A stretch of DNA of 64,000 nt from Lentisphaerae bacterium ADurb.Bin242 (lineage in GTDB: Bacteria; Verrucomicrobiota; Lentisphaeria; Victivallales; UBA1829). Below, in pieces: positions 1 to 8,557 of this stretch; within the stretch, counting starts at the first letter, position 1, and each line of letters opens with the position of its first letter. A program made the translations under genes and the position numbers. Under the pieces are notes generated by a model. It had not been told where the DNA came from and did not search any database. It saw only the letters and a list, made by a program, of their open reading frames with translations. Where the stretch lies: positions 1 through 64,000 of the forward strand of contig MWCA01000015.1 in the NCBI GenBank assembly GCA_002069785.1, written 5' to 3'.

Positions 1-52
1 TATTTTTTCCGGCAATTTCCTCTTGAAGAGCCTTCAGTTCATCCTGGTTCAT
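1..52 (-). CDS. Partial unknown protein, N-terminus only
   Basis: Only the first 17 codons are inside the window; the ATG is at 52 and the frame runs off the left edge. The visible residues start MNQDELKALQEEIAG and look like the start of a soluble, helical protein. It begins 13 bases after the thioredoxin stop on the same strand, so it is probably the next gene of the sulfate-transport operon. No function can be assigned. Confidence 0.45.
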   Translation of the reverse strand, partial: MNQDELKALQEEIAGKN

Positions 53-65
53 TTTCAAAACTCCT

Positions 66-356
66 TCAGGTTCCGCTTTCGCTTATGACTTCCCCGATCG
101 TCCGCAGCAGTTTCTCCCGGGAGATGATCCCGGACAGGTGCCGCAGAACCTCTCCGTTGGATTCGATCAGAATCAGCGGGACGGAACGTACTTCGTATTT
201 CTCCGTTTTTTCCGGATTCTCCTCCGCGTCGAAATGGATGAATTCCACCCCGGGAAGAGAGTTTTCAATTCCTTCCAGAATCCATTCTAGGGTTCGGCAC
301 GGGCCGCAGTTTTTCCGGGTGAATTTGATCACGGTGATTTTATTCTGCAAGGACAT
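66..356 (-). CDS. Thioredoxin family protein
   Basis: A 96-residue thioredoxin-fold protein with the active site CGPC at residues 17-20, after a short beta strand (ITVIKF), and a cis-proline loop around RSVPLI. A longer frame runs upstream, but the ATG at 356 has a good ribosome site (AAAGGA) and removes a low-complexity extension overlapping cysA. It has no signal peptide, so it should be cytoplasmic. It follows cysA by 16 bases in the sulfate-transport operon. A role as reductant for sulfate/APS reduction or for persulfide chemistry is inferred from context only; the reductases are not in this window. Confidence 0.85.
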   Translation of the reverse strand: MSLQNKITVIKFTRKNCGPCRTLEWILEGIENSLPGVEFIHFDAEENPEKTEKYEVRSVPLILIESNGEVLRHLSGIISREKLLRTIGEVISESGT

Positions 357-372
357 GAGCAATTCCTTTCCG

Positions 373-1440
373 TCAGATGACATAGTCGCCGTTCCAGTCT
401 TCCCCGTTCCGGAAGATCCGGGAGGCCCTCGGGAGAAGGTAAACCTGGTCCGGGACCTGAACCGGATTTCTTTCATATTCGCCGTGCGACAGATGAACAT
501 AGAGGATCTGCCCCTGCTGGTCGACCAGTTCCAGCTTGACGACCGCGCCGGCGGTCAGGACCCGGATCACTTCCGCAGGAATCCCGCCCGAACTCTCCGC
601 CCGGCTGATGGCGAAGTCGTGCGGACGGACCAGCATTTTGGCGTCCCTGCCGAGGTTCTGACCCCGGTCGAAAACCGCCTTGTCCGCTTCAAAACGCCCG
701 TGAAAGATGTTGACCTCGCCGAGAAAATTCATGACGAATTCGCTGTTCGGGTGCCGGAACACTTCGTTCGCATGGCCGGACTGCTCGATGTTTCCCCTGT
801 TCATGACCACGACTTCATCCGCCACTTCGAGGGCTTCCTCCTGGTCGTGCGTGACGAAGATGCTGGTCACGTTGATCGTATCGTGAAGATGCCGCAGCCA
901 GCGGCGGAGCGAGGCGCGGACCTGGGCGTCGAGCGCGCCGAACGGTTCGTCCAGCAGCAGAACGCGCGGCCGGATGGCAAGCGCCCTGGCCAGAGCCACC
1001 CGCTGGCGCTGTCCGCCGGAAAGCTGGTCCGGATAGCGGTCCCCCAGGCGTGAGAGCTGGACCAGCTCCAGGAGACCGGCAACCGTCTTTCTGATCTCGC
1101 GTTTCGAGGGGCGTTCTTTCCACGGCTTGACCCGGAGGCCGAAGGCGATGTTTTCAAACACCGTCATCTGGCGGAACAGGGCGTAATGCTGGAAGACGAA
1201 TCCGACACGGCGGCGGTTGACCGGGCTGGCGAGCGCGGAAATGTCGTCGAACACGATATCCGCATCCGGCTCCGGATCGGGCGTCTCCAGACCGGCGACG
1301 ATCCGCAGAAGCGTGGTCTTTCCGCAGCCGGACGGTCCCAGGATGGCGACCAGTTTCCCCGTCGGGATTTTCAGGTTGACGTTGCGCAGGGCCTGAAACC
1401 CGTTGAAGGTCTTGCTGATGTTTCTTATTTCAATGCTCAT
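373..1440 (-). CDS. cysA: Sulfate/thiosulfate ABC transporter ATP-binding protein CysA
   Basis: A 355-residue ABC ATPase with Walker [10 protein letters not shown], signature [15 protein letters not shown] and Walker [13 protein letters not shown], followed by a C-terminal TOBE-like regulatory region ([14 protein letters not shown]) typical of CysA/MalK-type importers. It energises uptake through CysT and CysW. Its start overlaps the end of cysW by 11 bases, implying translational coupling, and AAAGGA precedes the ATG. The length matches the usual CysA (about 340-365 residues). Molybdate ATPases are a possible confusion, but the CysTW neighbours and the Sbp-type binding protein settle it. Confidence 0.93.
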   Translation of the reverse strand: MSIEIRNISKTFNGFQALRNVNLKIPTGKLVAILGPSGCGKTTLLRIVAGLETPDPEPDADIVFDDISALASPVNRRRVGFVFQHYALFRQMTVFENIAFGLRVKPWKERPSKREIRKTVAGLLELVQLSRLGDRYPDQLSGGQRQRVALARALAIRPRVLLLDEPFGALDAQVRASLRRWLRHLHDTINVTSIFVTHDQEEALEVADEVVVMNRGNIEQSGHANEVFRHPNSEFVMNFLGEVNIFHGRFEADKAVFDRGQNLGRDAKMLVRPHDFAISRAESSGGIPAEVIRVLTAGAVVKLELVDQQGQILYVHLSHGEYERNPVQVPDQVYLLPRASRIFRNGEDWNGDYVI

Positions 1441-2287
1441 TCACGGATTCCTTTTCGTTCATGCGACGTTCCAGAAGGCTTTTCAGCACGATGGTGACCA
1501 CCGCGACCAGGCTCAACAGGCTTGCGACGGCGAACGCCGCCGTGAAGCTGTACTCGTTGTAAAGAATCTCGACATGCAGCGGCATCGTGTTCGTTTCCCC
1601 CCGGATGTGTCCGGAAACAACCGAGACCGCGCCGAATTCCCCGATGCTCCGCGCCGTACAGAGGATCACTCCGTAGAGCAGTCCCCATTTGATGTTCGGC
1701 AGGGTGACGCGCCGGAACATCTGCCAGGGCCCCGCGCCCAGCGTCAGCGCCGCCTGCTCCTCTTCCGTCCCCTGTTCCCTCATGAGCGGGATCAGCTCGC
1801 GGGCGACAAAGGGGAAGGTGACGAACAGCGTTGCGATGATGATTCCCGGGGTCGAGAACACGAGATGGATTCCTTTCGATTCGAACCACGGTCCGAACCA
1901 GCCGTTCCGCGGCCCCAGCAGAAGAATGAAGATCAGTCCGGCCACGACCGGGGAGACAGTGAACGGCATGTCGATCAGGGCGATGATGAAGGTCCGTCCC
2001 CTAAATTGAAATTTCGACAAGGCCCAGGCCATGATGACTCCGAACACCGTGTTCAGCGGGACGACGATCGCGGCGGTCAGCAGGGTCAGGCGGATGGCGG
2101 AAAGCGTATCCGGATCGGAGATGCTTCCGTACCAGACCGCGACGCCGTGCCCGAAGGCCTCCTTCAGGATGACCCAGAGGGGAAGGACCAGGAACAGGAA
2201 CACGATCAGAAGGGCGGCGAATCCGGCCAGGAACCGGAAAAGAACCGGGGTGTCGCTGAGTTTCTGGAATGTTTTATGGAAAGCCAT
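1430..2287 (-). CDS. cysW: Sulfate ABC transporter permease CysW
   Basis: A 285-residue inner-membrane permease with about six hydrophobic segments. The EAA-type cytoplasmic loop ([23 protein letters not shown]) contacts CysA, and the family stretch [19 protein letters not shown] is present. It forms the channel with CysT. It starts 3 bases after cysT and overlaps cysA at its end. Length and sequence are ordinary for the family. Confidence 0.92.
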   Translation of the reverse strand: MAFHKTFQKLSDTPVLFRFLAGFAALLIVFLFLVLPLWVILKEAFGHGVAVWYGSISDPDTLSAIRLTLLTAAIVVPLNTVFGVIMAWALSKFQFRGRTFIIALIDMPFTVSPVVAGLIFILLLGPRNGWFGPWFESKGIHLVFSTPGIIIATLFVTFPFVARELIPLMREQGTEEEQAALTLGAGPWQMFRRVTLPNIKWGLLYGVILCTARSIGEFGAVSVVSGHIRGETNTMPLHVEILYNEYSFTAAFAVASLLSLVAVVTIVLKSLLERRMNEKESVNEH

Positions 2288-2290
2288 GTG

Positions 2291-3355
2291 TCATGCCCCC
2301 GCGGAAGGATGTTTCCGGTTGAAGAACCAGTTGATGCCGAAGATCAGGACCAGGGAGATCACCAGCATGGTGGCGGCAATCGCGGTGGCTCCCGGATAAT
2401 TGAACTGTTCCAGCTGCGTGACGATCAGGAGAGACGTCACCTCCGTTTTCATCGGAGTGTTGCCCGCGATGAAGATGATGGTTCCATATTCCCCCAGGCC
2501 GCGGGCGAAGGCCAGGGTGAATCCCGTCAGCAGAGCCGGCGCAAGGGTCGGGATGACGACCTTCCGCCACGTCTGGACGCGGGTGGCGCCCAGGCTCATG
2601 GCGGCGTCCTCCAGCTCATGCCCCAGGTCTTCCAGCGCCGGCTGAAGGGCGCGGACCACGAACGGCATGCCGATGAAGATCATCGCCAGCGTGATTCCAA
2701 GCGGAGTGAAGGCGATCTTGAACCCGAATTTTTCGGCGATTGCGCCGACCGGCCCTTTCGGGGCGTACATCGTCGCCATGGCGATGCCGCAGATGGCGGT
2801 CGGCATGGCGAACGGAAGATCGACCAGCGCATCGATGACGCGTTTGAAGGGAAGGCGGAGCCGGACCAGCGCGTATGCCAGAACGCCGCCGAGAAGCAGA
2901 TTCAGGAACGCCGCCGCAAGGGCGGTCCCGAACGTGATCCGGAAGGACGCCAGAACGCGCGGCGAAGTCACCATTTTCCAGAAGCCCGGAATTCCGAGAC
3001 GGATTCCGCTCCAGAGGCGGATCTTCAGCGGAGCCTCGATATATTCGACCTCGGACGGAGGAACTTCCTTTTCCGTCCCGTCAACAGACACTTTGACGGC
3101 GGGGGCGTCCAGACGGGCGTCCGGCTTCGCCACCGCATGGTCTCCGATGGAGACGGCCGGGAGGTATTGCAGTTCTCCGGTCTTTTTGCCGTCGGCGACC
3201 TTGAAGCAGGGAACCTCCTGAAAACCGATCGCGGCGCTGTTGACGAACAGCGTACTGACCGGAAGAAGGACGATCAGCGTCAGGTAAAACAGCGTCAGCC
3301 CGAGCGTCGGCAGGAAGCCGGGGAGAATGCTGTGTTCTTTCCAGGGGGTTTTCAT
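2291..3355 (-). CDS. cysT: Sulfate ABC transporter permease CysT with an extra-cytoplasmic insertion
   Basis: A 354-residue permease. The family core is clear: first membrane segment at residues 11-40, then FWKMVTSPRVLASFRITFG from about 125, LVDLPFAMPTAICGIA and the EAA loop ending RKVVIPTLAPALL. CysT proteins are usually about 275 residues. The excess is a hydrophilic block at about residues 46-122, between membrane segments 1 and 2, which faces the periplasm in the usual topology. It contains a charged, valine-rich patch and no motif I recognise. The gene follows sbp after about 100 bases containing a stable hairpin. Confidence 0.9.
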   Translation of the reverse strand: MKTPWKEHSILPGFLPTLGLTLFYLTLIVLLPVSTLFVNSAAIGFQEVPCFKVADGKKTGELQYLPAVSIGDHAVAKPDARLDAPAVKVSVDGTEKEVPPSEVEYIEAPLKIRLWSGIRLGIPGFWKMVTSPRVLASFRITFGTALAAAFLNLLLGGVLAYALVRLRLPFKRVIDALVDLPFAMPTAICGIAMATMYAPKGPVGAIAEKFGFKIAFTPLGITLAMIFIGMPFVVRALQPALEDLGHELEDAAMSLGATRVQTWRKVVIPTLAPALLTGFTLAFARGLGEYGTIIFIAGNTPMKTEVTSLLIVTQLEQFNYPGATAIAATMLVISLVLIFGINWFFNRKHPSAGA

Positions 3356-3413
3356 TTGTAAAATACCTTGTCATTTGCAATGGATGGCTCCGGGTGAATC
3401 GTCCTTCCTCCGA

Positions 3414-3434
3414 ATCCTCCGGATTCCGGAGGAT
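3414..3434 (-). promoter_or_regulatory. Hairpin between sbp and cysT
   Basis: A perfect 9-bp stem (ATCCTCCGG / CCGGAGGAT) with a 3-base loop lies in the 102-base gap between the binding-protein gene and the first permease gene. No T-run follows on the minus strand, so it is not a classical terminator. Hairpins here often protect the abundant binding-protein mRNA or lower permease expression; that role is inference. Confidence 0.5.
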
Positions 3435-3457
3435 CGGTGAAAGTACGGGTTCGCCGG

Positions 3458-4534
3458 TTATTTCCTGCCCTGATAAATCTGGTCGAAAACGCCTCCGTCG
3501 CTGAAATGGCGTTTCTGCGCGCTGATCCAGTCCGGCTCCAGGTCGGTGAGCTTGATCAGAGTGAGCTTCGGAAACTTCTCAAGATCCCCCTTGTCGGCAT
3601 GCTGCGGATAGACCGGGCGGTAGCCGTAGGAAGCGATGATCTTCTGGGCCGCCGGAGAATAGAGGTGTTTCAGATACTCCTCGGCCACTTTTCCCGTTCC
3701 TTTTTTCTCCACGTTCCTGTCCACGATGGTTACCGGGGGCTCCGTGAGGATCGACACCGGGGGCACCACGACGTCGAACGCGTCCTTGCCCAGTTCCTGG
3801 ATGGAAAGAATCGCCTCGTTCTCCCAGGCCAGCAGTACGTCGCCGAGCTTTCGCTGGATGAAGGTTGTGGTCGAGCCTCTCGCGCCGGAATCCAGCACGA
3901 TGACATGCTGGAACAGGTCGGCAAGATATTTGCGCGCGACTTCGTCCGCTTTCTTCACTTCCCCGGCATATCGGGGGTCCCGGACCTTTTTGATGTCGCC
4001 CAGTTCACGCTGAAGGGTGTAGCCGTATCCGGCGAGATAGTTCCAGCGGGCTCCGCCGGAGGTCTTCGGATTCGGGGTGATCACTTCCACGCCGGGACGC
4101 ACCAGATCCTCCCAGGACCGGATGTTTTTCGGGTTCCCCTTGCGGACAAGGAACACGATCGTCGAAGTGTACGGCGAGCTGTTTTCCGGAAGACGTTTTT
4201 GCCAGTCTCTGGCGATCAGCCGTTTTCCCGTCAGCGCAATGGCGTCGATGTCATACGCCAGCGCCAGCGTCACCACATCGGCGGAAATGCCGTCGATGAC
4301 CGCCCGGGCCTGTTTCCCGGACCCGCCGTGCGATTGTTTGATGACCACGTGCTGGCCGGTTTTCTCTTTCCAGTATTTCTGGAATTCGGCGTTGTACGCC
4401 CTGTAAAGCTCCCGCGTCGGGTCGTAGGAAACGTTAAGCAGTTCCACGGTTTCCGCGGCAAAGGCCGCGGAGCTCAGGCCGAAGAGGAGACGGACCGCCG
4501 TCCCCCGTAAGGCCCATTTGAAAATCCTGTTCAT
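3458..4534 (-). CDS. sbp: Sulfate/thiosulfate ABC transporter substrate-binding protein
   Basis: A 358-residue periplasmic binding protein with an N-terminal signal peptide (cleavage likely after SSAAFA). The mature sequence has the Sbp/CysP hallmarks: [13 protein letters not shown] at the start, [16 protein letters not shown] and [16 protein letters not shown]. Further on come the [18 protein letters not shown] region and [12 protein letters not shown]. These are the loops that bind sulfate in this family. It is first of sbp-cysT-cysW-cysA, with GGAG about 11 bases before the ATG. Sulfate versus thiosulfate preference cannot be told from sequence. Confidence 0.93.
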   Translation of the reverse strand: MNRIFKWALRGTAVRLLFGLSSAAFAAETVELLNVSYDPTRELYRAYNAEFQKYWKEKTGQHVVIKQSHGGSGKQARAVIDGISADVVTLALAYDIDAIALTGKRLIARDWQKRLPENSSPYTSTIVFLVRKGNPKNIRSWEDLVRPGVEVITPNPKTSGGARWNYLAGYGYTLQRELGDIKKVRDPRYAGEVKKADEVARKYLADLFQHVIVLDSGARGSTTTFIQRKLGDVLLAWENEAILSIQELGKDAFDVVVPPVSILTEPPVTIVDRNVEKKGTGKVAEEYLKHLYSPAAQKIIASYGYRPVYPQHADKGDLEKFPKLTLIKLTDLEPDWISAQKRHFSDGGVFDQIYQGRK

Positions 4535-4663
4535 TCTATGAAATCTCCATTCTTTGGATGTTCTTGTGTTTTTGAAAAGTCTGAATGCTTTGTCGTGTCA
4601 TACCGGTCCGGAGTCACACCCGGCGGCTTGTTCCCTCACCGGAGCATCGGGAGACCGCCGGCT

Positions 4664-4777
4664 TCAACATCGATGCTGCGGTTTGTTCCATCCGCAGGCT
4701 TTCACGCCCCGGAACAATTCATATCCGATCACGGCGAAACTTTTGAGCACACTTGGAAAAAAGGTTTTTTCTTTCAT
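4664..4777 (-). CDS. Possible 37-residue small protein upstream of sbp
   Basis: A short frame on the sbp strand, between the predicted promoter and sbp. Its ATG at 4777 is preceded by AAAGGA at about 8 bases, a better ribosome site than that of sbp. The peptide starts MKEKTFFPSVLKSFAVIGYE and has a hydrophobic, possibly amphipathic stretch at residues 6-22 and two cysteines (28 and 37). It could be a membrane-associated microprotein of the sulfate system or a regulatory leader peptide. I do not recognise a family, and it may be chance. Confidence 0.4.
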   Translation of the reverse strand: MKEKTFFPSVLKSFAVIGYELFRGVKACGWNKPQHRC

Positions 4778-4907
4778 CTTTCATCCTTTCCGGTTCATCT
4801 GGGTTTCGAGTTTTTTTCATGCGGACGGTATGACGCAGCTTCGCATTCAGACCTCTTTTTTTCCTGAAAAAACGAAAACTCTTTCCTTCCGTTCATAACG
4901 TTTAAAG

Positions 4908-4931
4908 ACTACTTTTTTTATCAAGATTATA
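4908..4931 (-). promoter_or_regulatory. Putative sbp promoter -10 with ACTACT box
   Basis: On the minus strand a consensus TATAAT lies at 4931-4926. No good -35 is seen 16-19 bases upstream (best TTCATG), which would suit an activated promoter. The box AAAGTAGTCTTT, containing ACTACT (4908-4913) on the plus strand, lies just past the -10. The same core recurs upstream of the other sulfur loci. Confidence 0.45.
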
Positions 4932-5031
4932 TAATGTAATCCGCATGAGCATGAAATACAAGGGAAATCATAGAAAAAATTGGATATTTTTCTTTTTACA
5001 CTCGAAAGAAACCGGTTTATTCTTTATATTT

Positions 5032-5048
5032 ACTACCGATATAGTAGT
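5032..5048. promoter_or_regulatory. ACTAC-N7-GTAGT dyad upstream of sbp
   Basis: Perfect 5-bp inverted repeat, ACTAC and GTAGT, separated by CGATATA, about 100 bases upstream of the sbp -10. The half-site matches elements upstream of cysM and in the thiS/trans-sulfuration divergent region, so it may be an operator for a shared sulfur regulator. Confidence 0.45.
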
Positions 5049-5095
5049 TTAAAATACAGGAATAAAACAATCGGGAAAGAGGGGGGGCGCACCGC

Positions 5096-5935
5096 TCAGG
5101 GCAATTCGATAGGACGCGCGGCATCGGTTTTGAGGGAATCGTTCATGCTGCCGGTCCGGTACCCGGCGAGGTCGAGCGTCACATAGGAGAAACCCAGCTC
5201 TTTCAATCTCCAGTTGGTTTCGGCTGCCAGCCCGGGTTCAAGCATTCTGGAAAATTCGCCCGGTTCGATTTCGATCCGGGCGATCCGCTGGTGAATCCGG
5301 ACGCGCACCTGATGAAATCCGTGACCCAGAAGAAACTGCTCCGCCTTGTCGACCATCGCCAGTTTCTCTTCCGTGATGGATTCCCCGTAGACGAAGCGGG
5401 AGGAAAGGCAGGCGAAAGACGCCTTGTTCCAGGTGGGAAGCCCCAGCCTTCTGGAAAGGATGCGTATTTCCGCTTTGGACAATCCCGCCTGCCGCAGCGG
5501 GCTCAGGACGCCCTGTTCCCGCACGGCGGTCAGGCCCGGACGGTAGTCTCCGTTGTCGTCCAGGTTCGAGCCTTCGGCGACATGCGGGATTCCCTCGCGG
5601 CGGGCGATTTCCCATATTTTGGAAAACAGTTCGTTTTTGCAAAGATAACAGCGGTCGGGCGGGTTGTTCGAAAATCCTTCGATTTCCAACTCTTCCGACT
5701 CGCATACGAGATGCCGGATTTTGTGTTCACGGCAGAAGGCTTCCGCCTCCCGGAGCTCCCTTTCCGGGAAGGAGCAGGACCGGGCGGTGACGGCCAGGAC
5801 GTTGTCTCCGAGGACATCGTGCGCGGTTTTCAGAAGGAAGGTCGAATCGACCCCGCCGGAAAACGCGATCGCCACGCTCCCGAGACTTTTCAGATGATTG
5901 CGCAGACCGTCATACTTTCCGTCAAGTTCTTCCAT
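5096..5935 (-). CDS. larE: LarE-type ATP-dependent sacrificial sulfur transferase
   Basis: A 279-residue PP-loop protein with SGGVDST at residues 26-32, the PPDRCYLCKNELF segment and KASFACLSSRF near 171-181. In Lactobacillus plantarum LarE, Cys176 gives up its sulfur to build the nickel-pincer nucleotide; here a cysteine also falls at residue 176, so the sacrificial type is favoured. The length is that of the family. It is last in the cysM-to-larE operon, 39 bases after the acetyltransferase, an unusual place because LarB and LarC are not nearby. A LarA-like protein lies at 33161-34447. It could instead serve another sulfur-insertion pathway fed by this operon. Confidence 0.87.
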   Translation of the reverse strand: MEELDGKYDGLRNHLKSLGSVAIAFSGGVDSTFLLKTAHDVLGDNVLAVTARSCSFPERELREAEAFCREHKIRHLVCESEELEIEGFSNNPPDRCYLCKNELFSKIWEIARREGIPHVAEGSNLDDNGDYRPGLTAVREQGVLSPLRQAGLSKAEIRILSRRLGLPTWNKASFACLSSRFVYGESITEEKLAMVDKAEQFLLGHGFHQVRVRIHQRIARIEIEPGEFSRMLEPGLAAETNWRLKELGFSYVTLDLAGYRTGSMNDSLKTDAARPIELP

Positions 5936-5974
5936 ATTTGCGAACCTTTCTTTCCTTTATCCGGCGGAGATGCC

Positions 5975-6907
5975 TCAGATTTCGTAATTCCAGAACTCGC
6001 CGCCCTGAAATTCGACATTGTTGTTTCTTTTGAACTGGAGTTCCGGCATTTTCGCACTGACGCGGGTCTGCTCCGGAACGGATCGTGTGACAAAGGAGTT
6101 GCCTCCGATGACGACTCCCTCGCGGATGACCGTCTCGCCGCCGAGGATGGACGCTCCGGAATAGATCGTGACGTTGTCCTCGATGGTCGGATGGCGCTTC
6201 CGTCCCTTGAGAATCTGTCCGCCGCGCGTGGAGAGGGCTCCGAGCGTGACTCCCTGATAAATCTTCACGTGATCCCCGATCCGGGAAGTCTCGCCGATGA
6301 CGATGCCGGTTCCGTGGTCGATGAAGAAGTATTTGCCGAGCGATGCCCCGGGATGGATATCGATCCCCGTAACGCTGTGCGCGTGCTCCGTCATGATGCG
6401 CGGAATCAGCGGAACGCCGAGCCGATAGAGTTCATGCGCAATCCGGCTGACCATCGTGGCATAGATTCCCGGGTAGGAGAAAATCACCTCCTCCCGGCTG
6501 AATGCGGCGGGGTCTCCCTCGTACGCCGCCTCGAGGTCCGTCGCAAGATATTCCCGTATTTTGGGGATCGCCGTCAGAAACGCATCCACGATTCCGGCGG
6601 TATGCGCCCGGACGGCGGACTCCGTCACATCCCGGTATTCCTCTTTTGTGCGCAGGGCCTTTTCGATCTGTTCCAGCAGGATTTCCCTGATTTCCCCCAG
6701 AACCTGCCCCACGTAGAAGCGGATATTGTCGGCCTTCAGCTCCTTCCGGTCGAAGAATCCGGGAAAAATGATGAACTGAAGCCTCCTCAGGACCCCGAGG
6801 ATCAGGGTCCGGTTCAGAAGCTGTTTTTCATCGATTTTTCTGATATGCGGATGGCGTTCGTAACTTTCCAGGATCGCATCCACCGCGTCGTTCAAATGAT
6901 TGCTCAT
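5975..6907 (-). CDS. cysE: Serine O-acetyltransferase (EpsC-like)
   Basis: A 310-residue acetyltransferase making O-acetylserine from serine and acetyl-CoA. The helical N-terminal domain (residues 1 to about 180) is of the longer EpsC type. The C-terminal left-handed beta helix carries the hexapeptide repeats and the motifs HSVTGIDIHPGASLGKYFFIDHG (catalytic His/Asp region), GIVIGETSRIGD and YQGVTLGALS. The ATG at 6907 follows GGAGAGG. It sits 15 bases after the cysteine desulfurase gene. Its product feeds CysM encoded at the head of the same operon. Confidence 0.92.
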   Translation of the reverse strand: MSNHLNDAVDAILESYERHPHIRKIDEKQLLNRTLILGVLRRLQFIIFPGFFDRKELKADNIRFYVGQVLGEIREILLEQIEKALRTKEEYRDVTESAVRAHTAGIVDAFLTAIPKIREYLATDLEAAYEGDPAAFSREEVIFSYPGIYATMVSRIAHELYRLGVPLIPRIMTEHAHSVTGIDIHPGASLGKYFFIDHGTGIVIGETSRIGDHVKIYQGVTLGALSTRGGQILKGRKRHPTIEDNVTIYSGASILGGETVIREGVVIGGNSFVTRSVPEQTRVSAKMPELQFKRNNNVEFQGGEFWNYEI

Positions 6908-6922
6908 GAAAACCTCTCCGTC

Positions 6923-8557
6923 TTATCCTGCCAGATGCTTCAGCAGATCCGTCAGGACATCGATTTCTTCCGGCGTGTTGTAGAGGGCCAGGGAAGGACG
7001 CACCGAACCTTCCAGCCCGTAATGACGCAGGATCGGCTGGGCGCAGTGGTGTCCGGCGCGGACCGCGATCCCGTGGTCGCTCAGGTAGCGGCCCACGGAC
7101 GATACGTCGTGTCCGTCCAGGACGAAGGAAAGCACCCCGGATTTCTCTTTGGCCGTGCCGATCAGGCAGAGTCCGGGAACGGTTGCAAGCCGGTTCATGC
7201 CGTATTGCGTGAGTTCGTGCTCGTAAGCCGCAATCGCGGGCATCCCGATCCGGAGGAGATATTCCAGCGCGGCGCCCAGCCCGACGGCGTCGGCGATGCT
7301 GCCGGTTCCCGCCTCGAATTTGCCGGGAGCCGGCTGGTAAACCGTCCGTTCGAACGTGACGTCGGCAATCATGTTTCCGCCGCCCTGATAAGGTTCCGCC
7401 TCTTCCAGCGCGTCCTGTTTTCCGTAGAGTGCGCCGATTCCGGTCGGAGCAAAGATTTTGTGTCCTGAAAACACATAGAAATCGGGGTCGAGAGCCGTGA
7501 CGTCGACCGGGAGGTGTGCGACGGACTGCGCGCCGTCGATCAGAATCCGGACGCCGAAGCCGTGCGCAATCCGGACCAGTTCCGCGACGGGCGTGATCGT
7601 GCCGAGAACATTCGACACATGCGTCACCGAAACGAATTTTGTCCGGGAATTGAACAGCTTCCCGTACTCGGAAAGAAGGAGCTGTCCGTCCTTGTCCACC
7701 GGAATCACCCGGATTTTCGCGCCGGTTTCCGCCGCGATCATCTGCCACGGGACGATGTTCGCGTGGTGTTCCAGCAGGGAGAGGATGATTTCGTCGCCCG
7801 GCTTCAGCCGCGGCCGGACATAACTCCGGGCGACCAGGTTAATCCCTTCGGTCGTGCCGCGCACGAAAACGATGTTGTCCTTGCCCGGCGCTCCGAGGAA
7901 CTTCGCCACGGTGGCGCGGGCGCCTTCGTAGGCATCCGTCGAACGCGCCGCCAGTTCGTGCGCCGCACGGTGAATATTGGAGTTCTCGTGCTCGTAATAA
8001 TAGCTCAGGCGGTCGATCACCTGCCGCGGACGCTGCGTTGTGGCTCCGTTGTCGAACCAGATCAGCTGTCTGCCTGAACTCAGGCGTTCCTGAAGGATCG
8101 GGAAATCCGCGCGGATGCGGTCGACCGGGATGCCTCCGATCAGGGCCGTCGAAGCGAGCGGCGCGGTTTGCGCAACCGTCTTTGCACCGGACACTCCCTT
8201 CTCCGCCTCCTGCGAGGAGACGACGACCGGAGAATAAACCGGCTCCGGAACACTCTCCGGCTGCGTCTTTTCCACGGGTTGAAAAGACTCTTCCGCTTCG
8301 GGCACGACGAACGGACTCCGTCCCGGCGTTCCGGTTTCGCGGAGGACTTCTTCGATCATCTGTACAAAATCCTGTCCGCCGGGAAGAAAATGTCCGGCGT
8401 TCGTCACGGCATTCGGCGGAAGCGCGCCGCCCGGAGAAATTCCGGGCTGGACCGGAGCGTCGAATTCCTTGCAGAATTCCGCCGCCCAGGTCCGCATCTG
8501 CCGCTCGCCGGGAAGCCCCGCCGGCACGGAAGGAGCATTATTTCTGGTTGTAGTCAT
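6923..8557 (-). CDS. SufS-type cysteine desulfurase with long N-terminal extension (encapsulin cargo)
   Basis: A 544-residue group II cysteine desulfurase. It takes sulfur from cysteine as an enzyme persulfide, releasing alanine. The catalytic domain starts near residue 143 (IPVDRIRADFP), with the PLP lysine in FSGHKIFAP (Lys367) and the catalytic cysteine in RAGHHCAQP (Cys505). SufS enzymes are about 406 residues. The extra ~140 residues are rich in Pro, Ala, Glu and Val, look disordered, and include the hydrophobic patches GGALPPNAV and HFLPGGQDFVQMI. Such extensions load this enzyme into family 2A encapsulins. The ATG at 8557 (GGAGG upstream) overlaps the encapsulin stop by 20 bases, giving tight coupling of shell and cargo. 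An upstream in-frame ATG exists but lies deeper inside the shell gene. Confidence 0.94.
   Translation of the reverse strand: MTTTRNNAPSVPAGLPGERQMRTWAAEFCKEFDAPVQPGISPGGALPPNAVTNAGHFLPGGQDFVQMIEEVLRETGTPGRSPFVVPEAEESFQPVEKTQPESVPEPVYSPVVVSSQEAEKGVSGAKTVAQTAPLASTALIGGIPVDRIRADFPILQERLSSGRQLIWFDNGATTQRPRQVIDRLSYYYEHENSNIHRAAHELAARSTDAYEGARATVAKFLGAPGKDNIVFVRGTTEGINLVARSYVRPRLKPGDEIILSLLEHHANIVPWQMIAAETGAKIRVIPVDKDGQLLLSEYGKLFNSRTKFVSVTHVSNVLGTITPVAELVRIAHGFGVRILIDGAQSVAHLPVDVTALDPDFYVFSGHKIFAPTGIGALYGKQDALEEAEPYQGGGNMIADVTFERTVYQPAPGKFEAGTGSIADAVGLGAALEYLLRIGMPAIAAYEHELTQYGMNRLATVPGLCLIGTAKEKSGVLSFVLDGHDVSSVGRYLSDHGIAVRAGHHCAQPILRHYGLEGSVRPSLALYNTPEEIDVLTDLLKHLAG

Larger units (their letters stand above)
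4535..5095. other. 561-base leader/promoter region between larE and sbp
   Basis: No large gene fits here. Going toward sbp it holds an ACTAC-N7-GTAGT dyad (5032-5048), a TATAAT -10 on the minus strand (4926-4931) with an ACTACT box just downstream (4908-4913), a short ORF (4664-4777) and a GC-rich, hairpin-prone stretch (4560-4660) just upstream of sbp. The region is A/T-rich at its larE end. I see no convincing terminator after larE, so read-through from the upstream operon is possible. Confidence 0.6.

Noticed and set aside
1403..3361. 652-codon plus-strand frame opposite cysW and cysT
   Set aside because: Opposes two clear permease genes; its Asp/Arg/Glu/Gln-rich sequence shows no domain.
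4560..4660. Segment on the sbp strand with GGGAAC and a CCGG-N8-CCGG turn, like part of a cobalamin riboswitch
   Set aside because: The conserved downstream box and the rest of the core are not present, and the gene concerns sulfate, not cobalamin. Kept only as an unassigned GC-rich leader.
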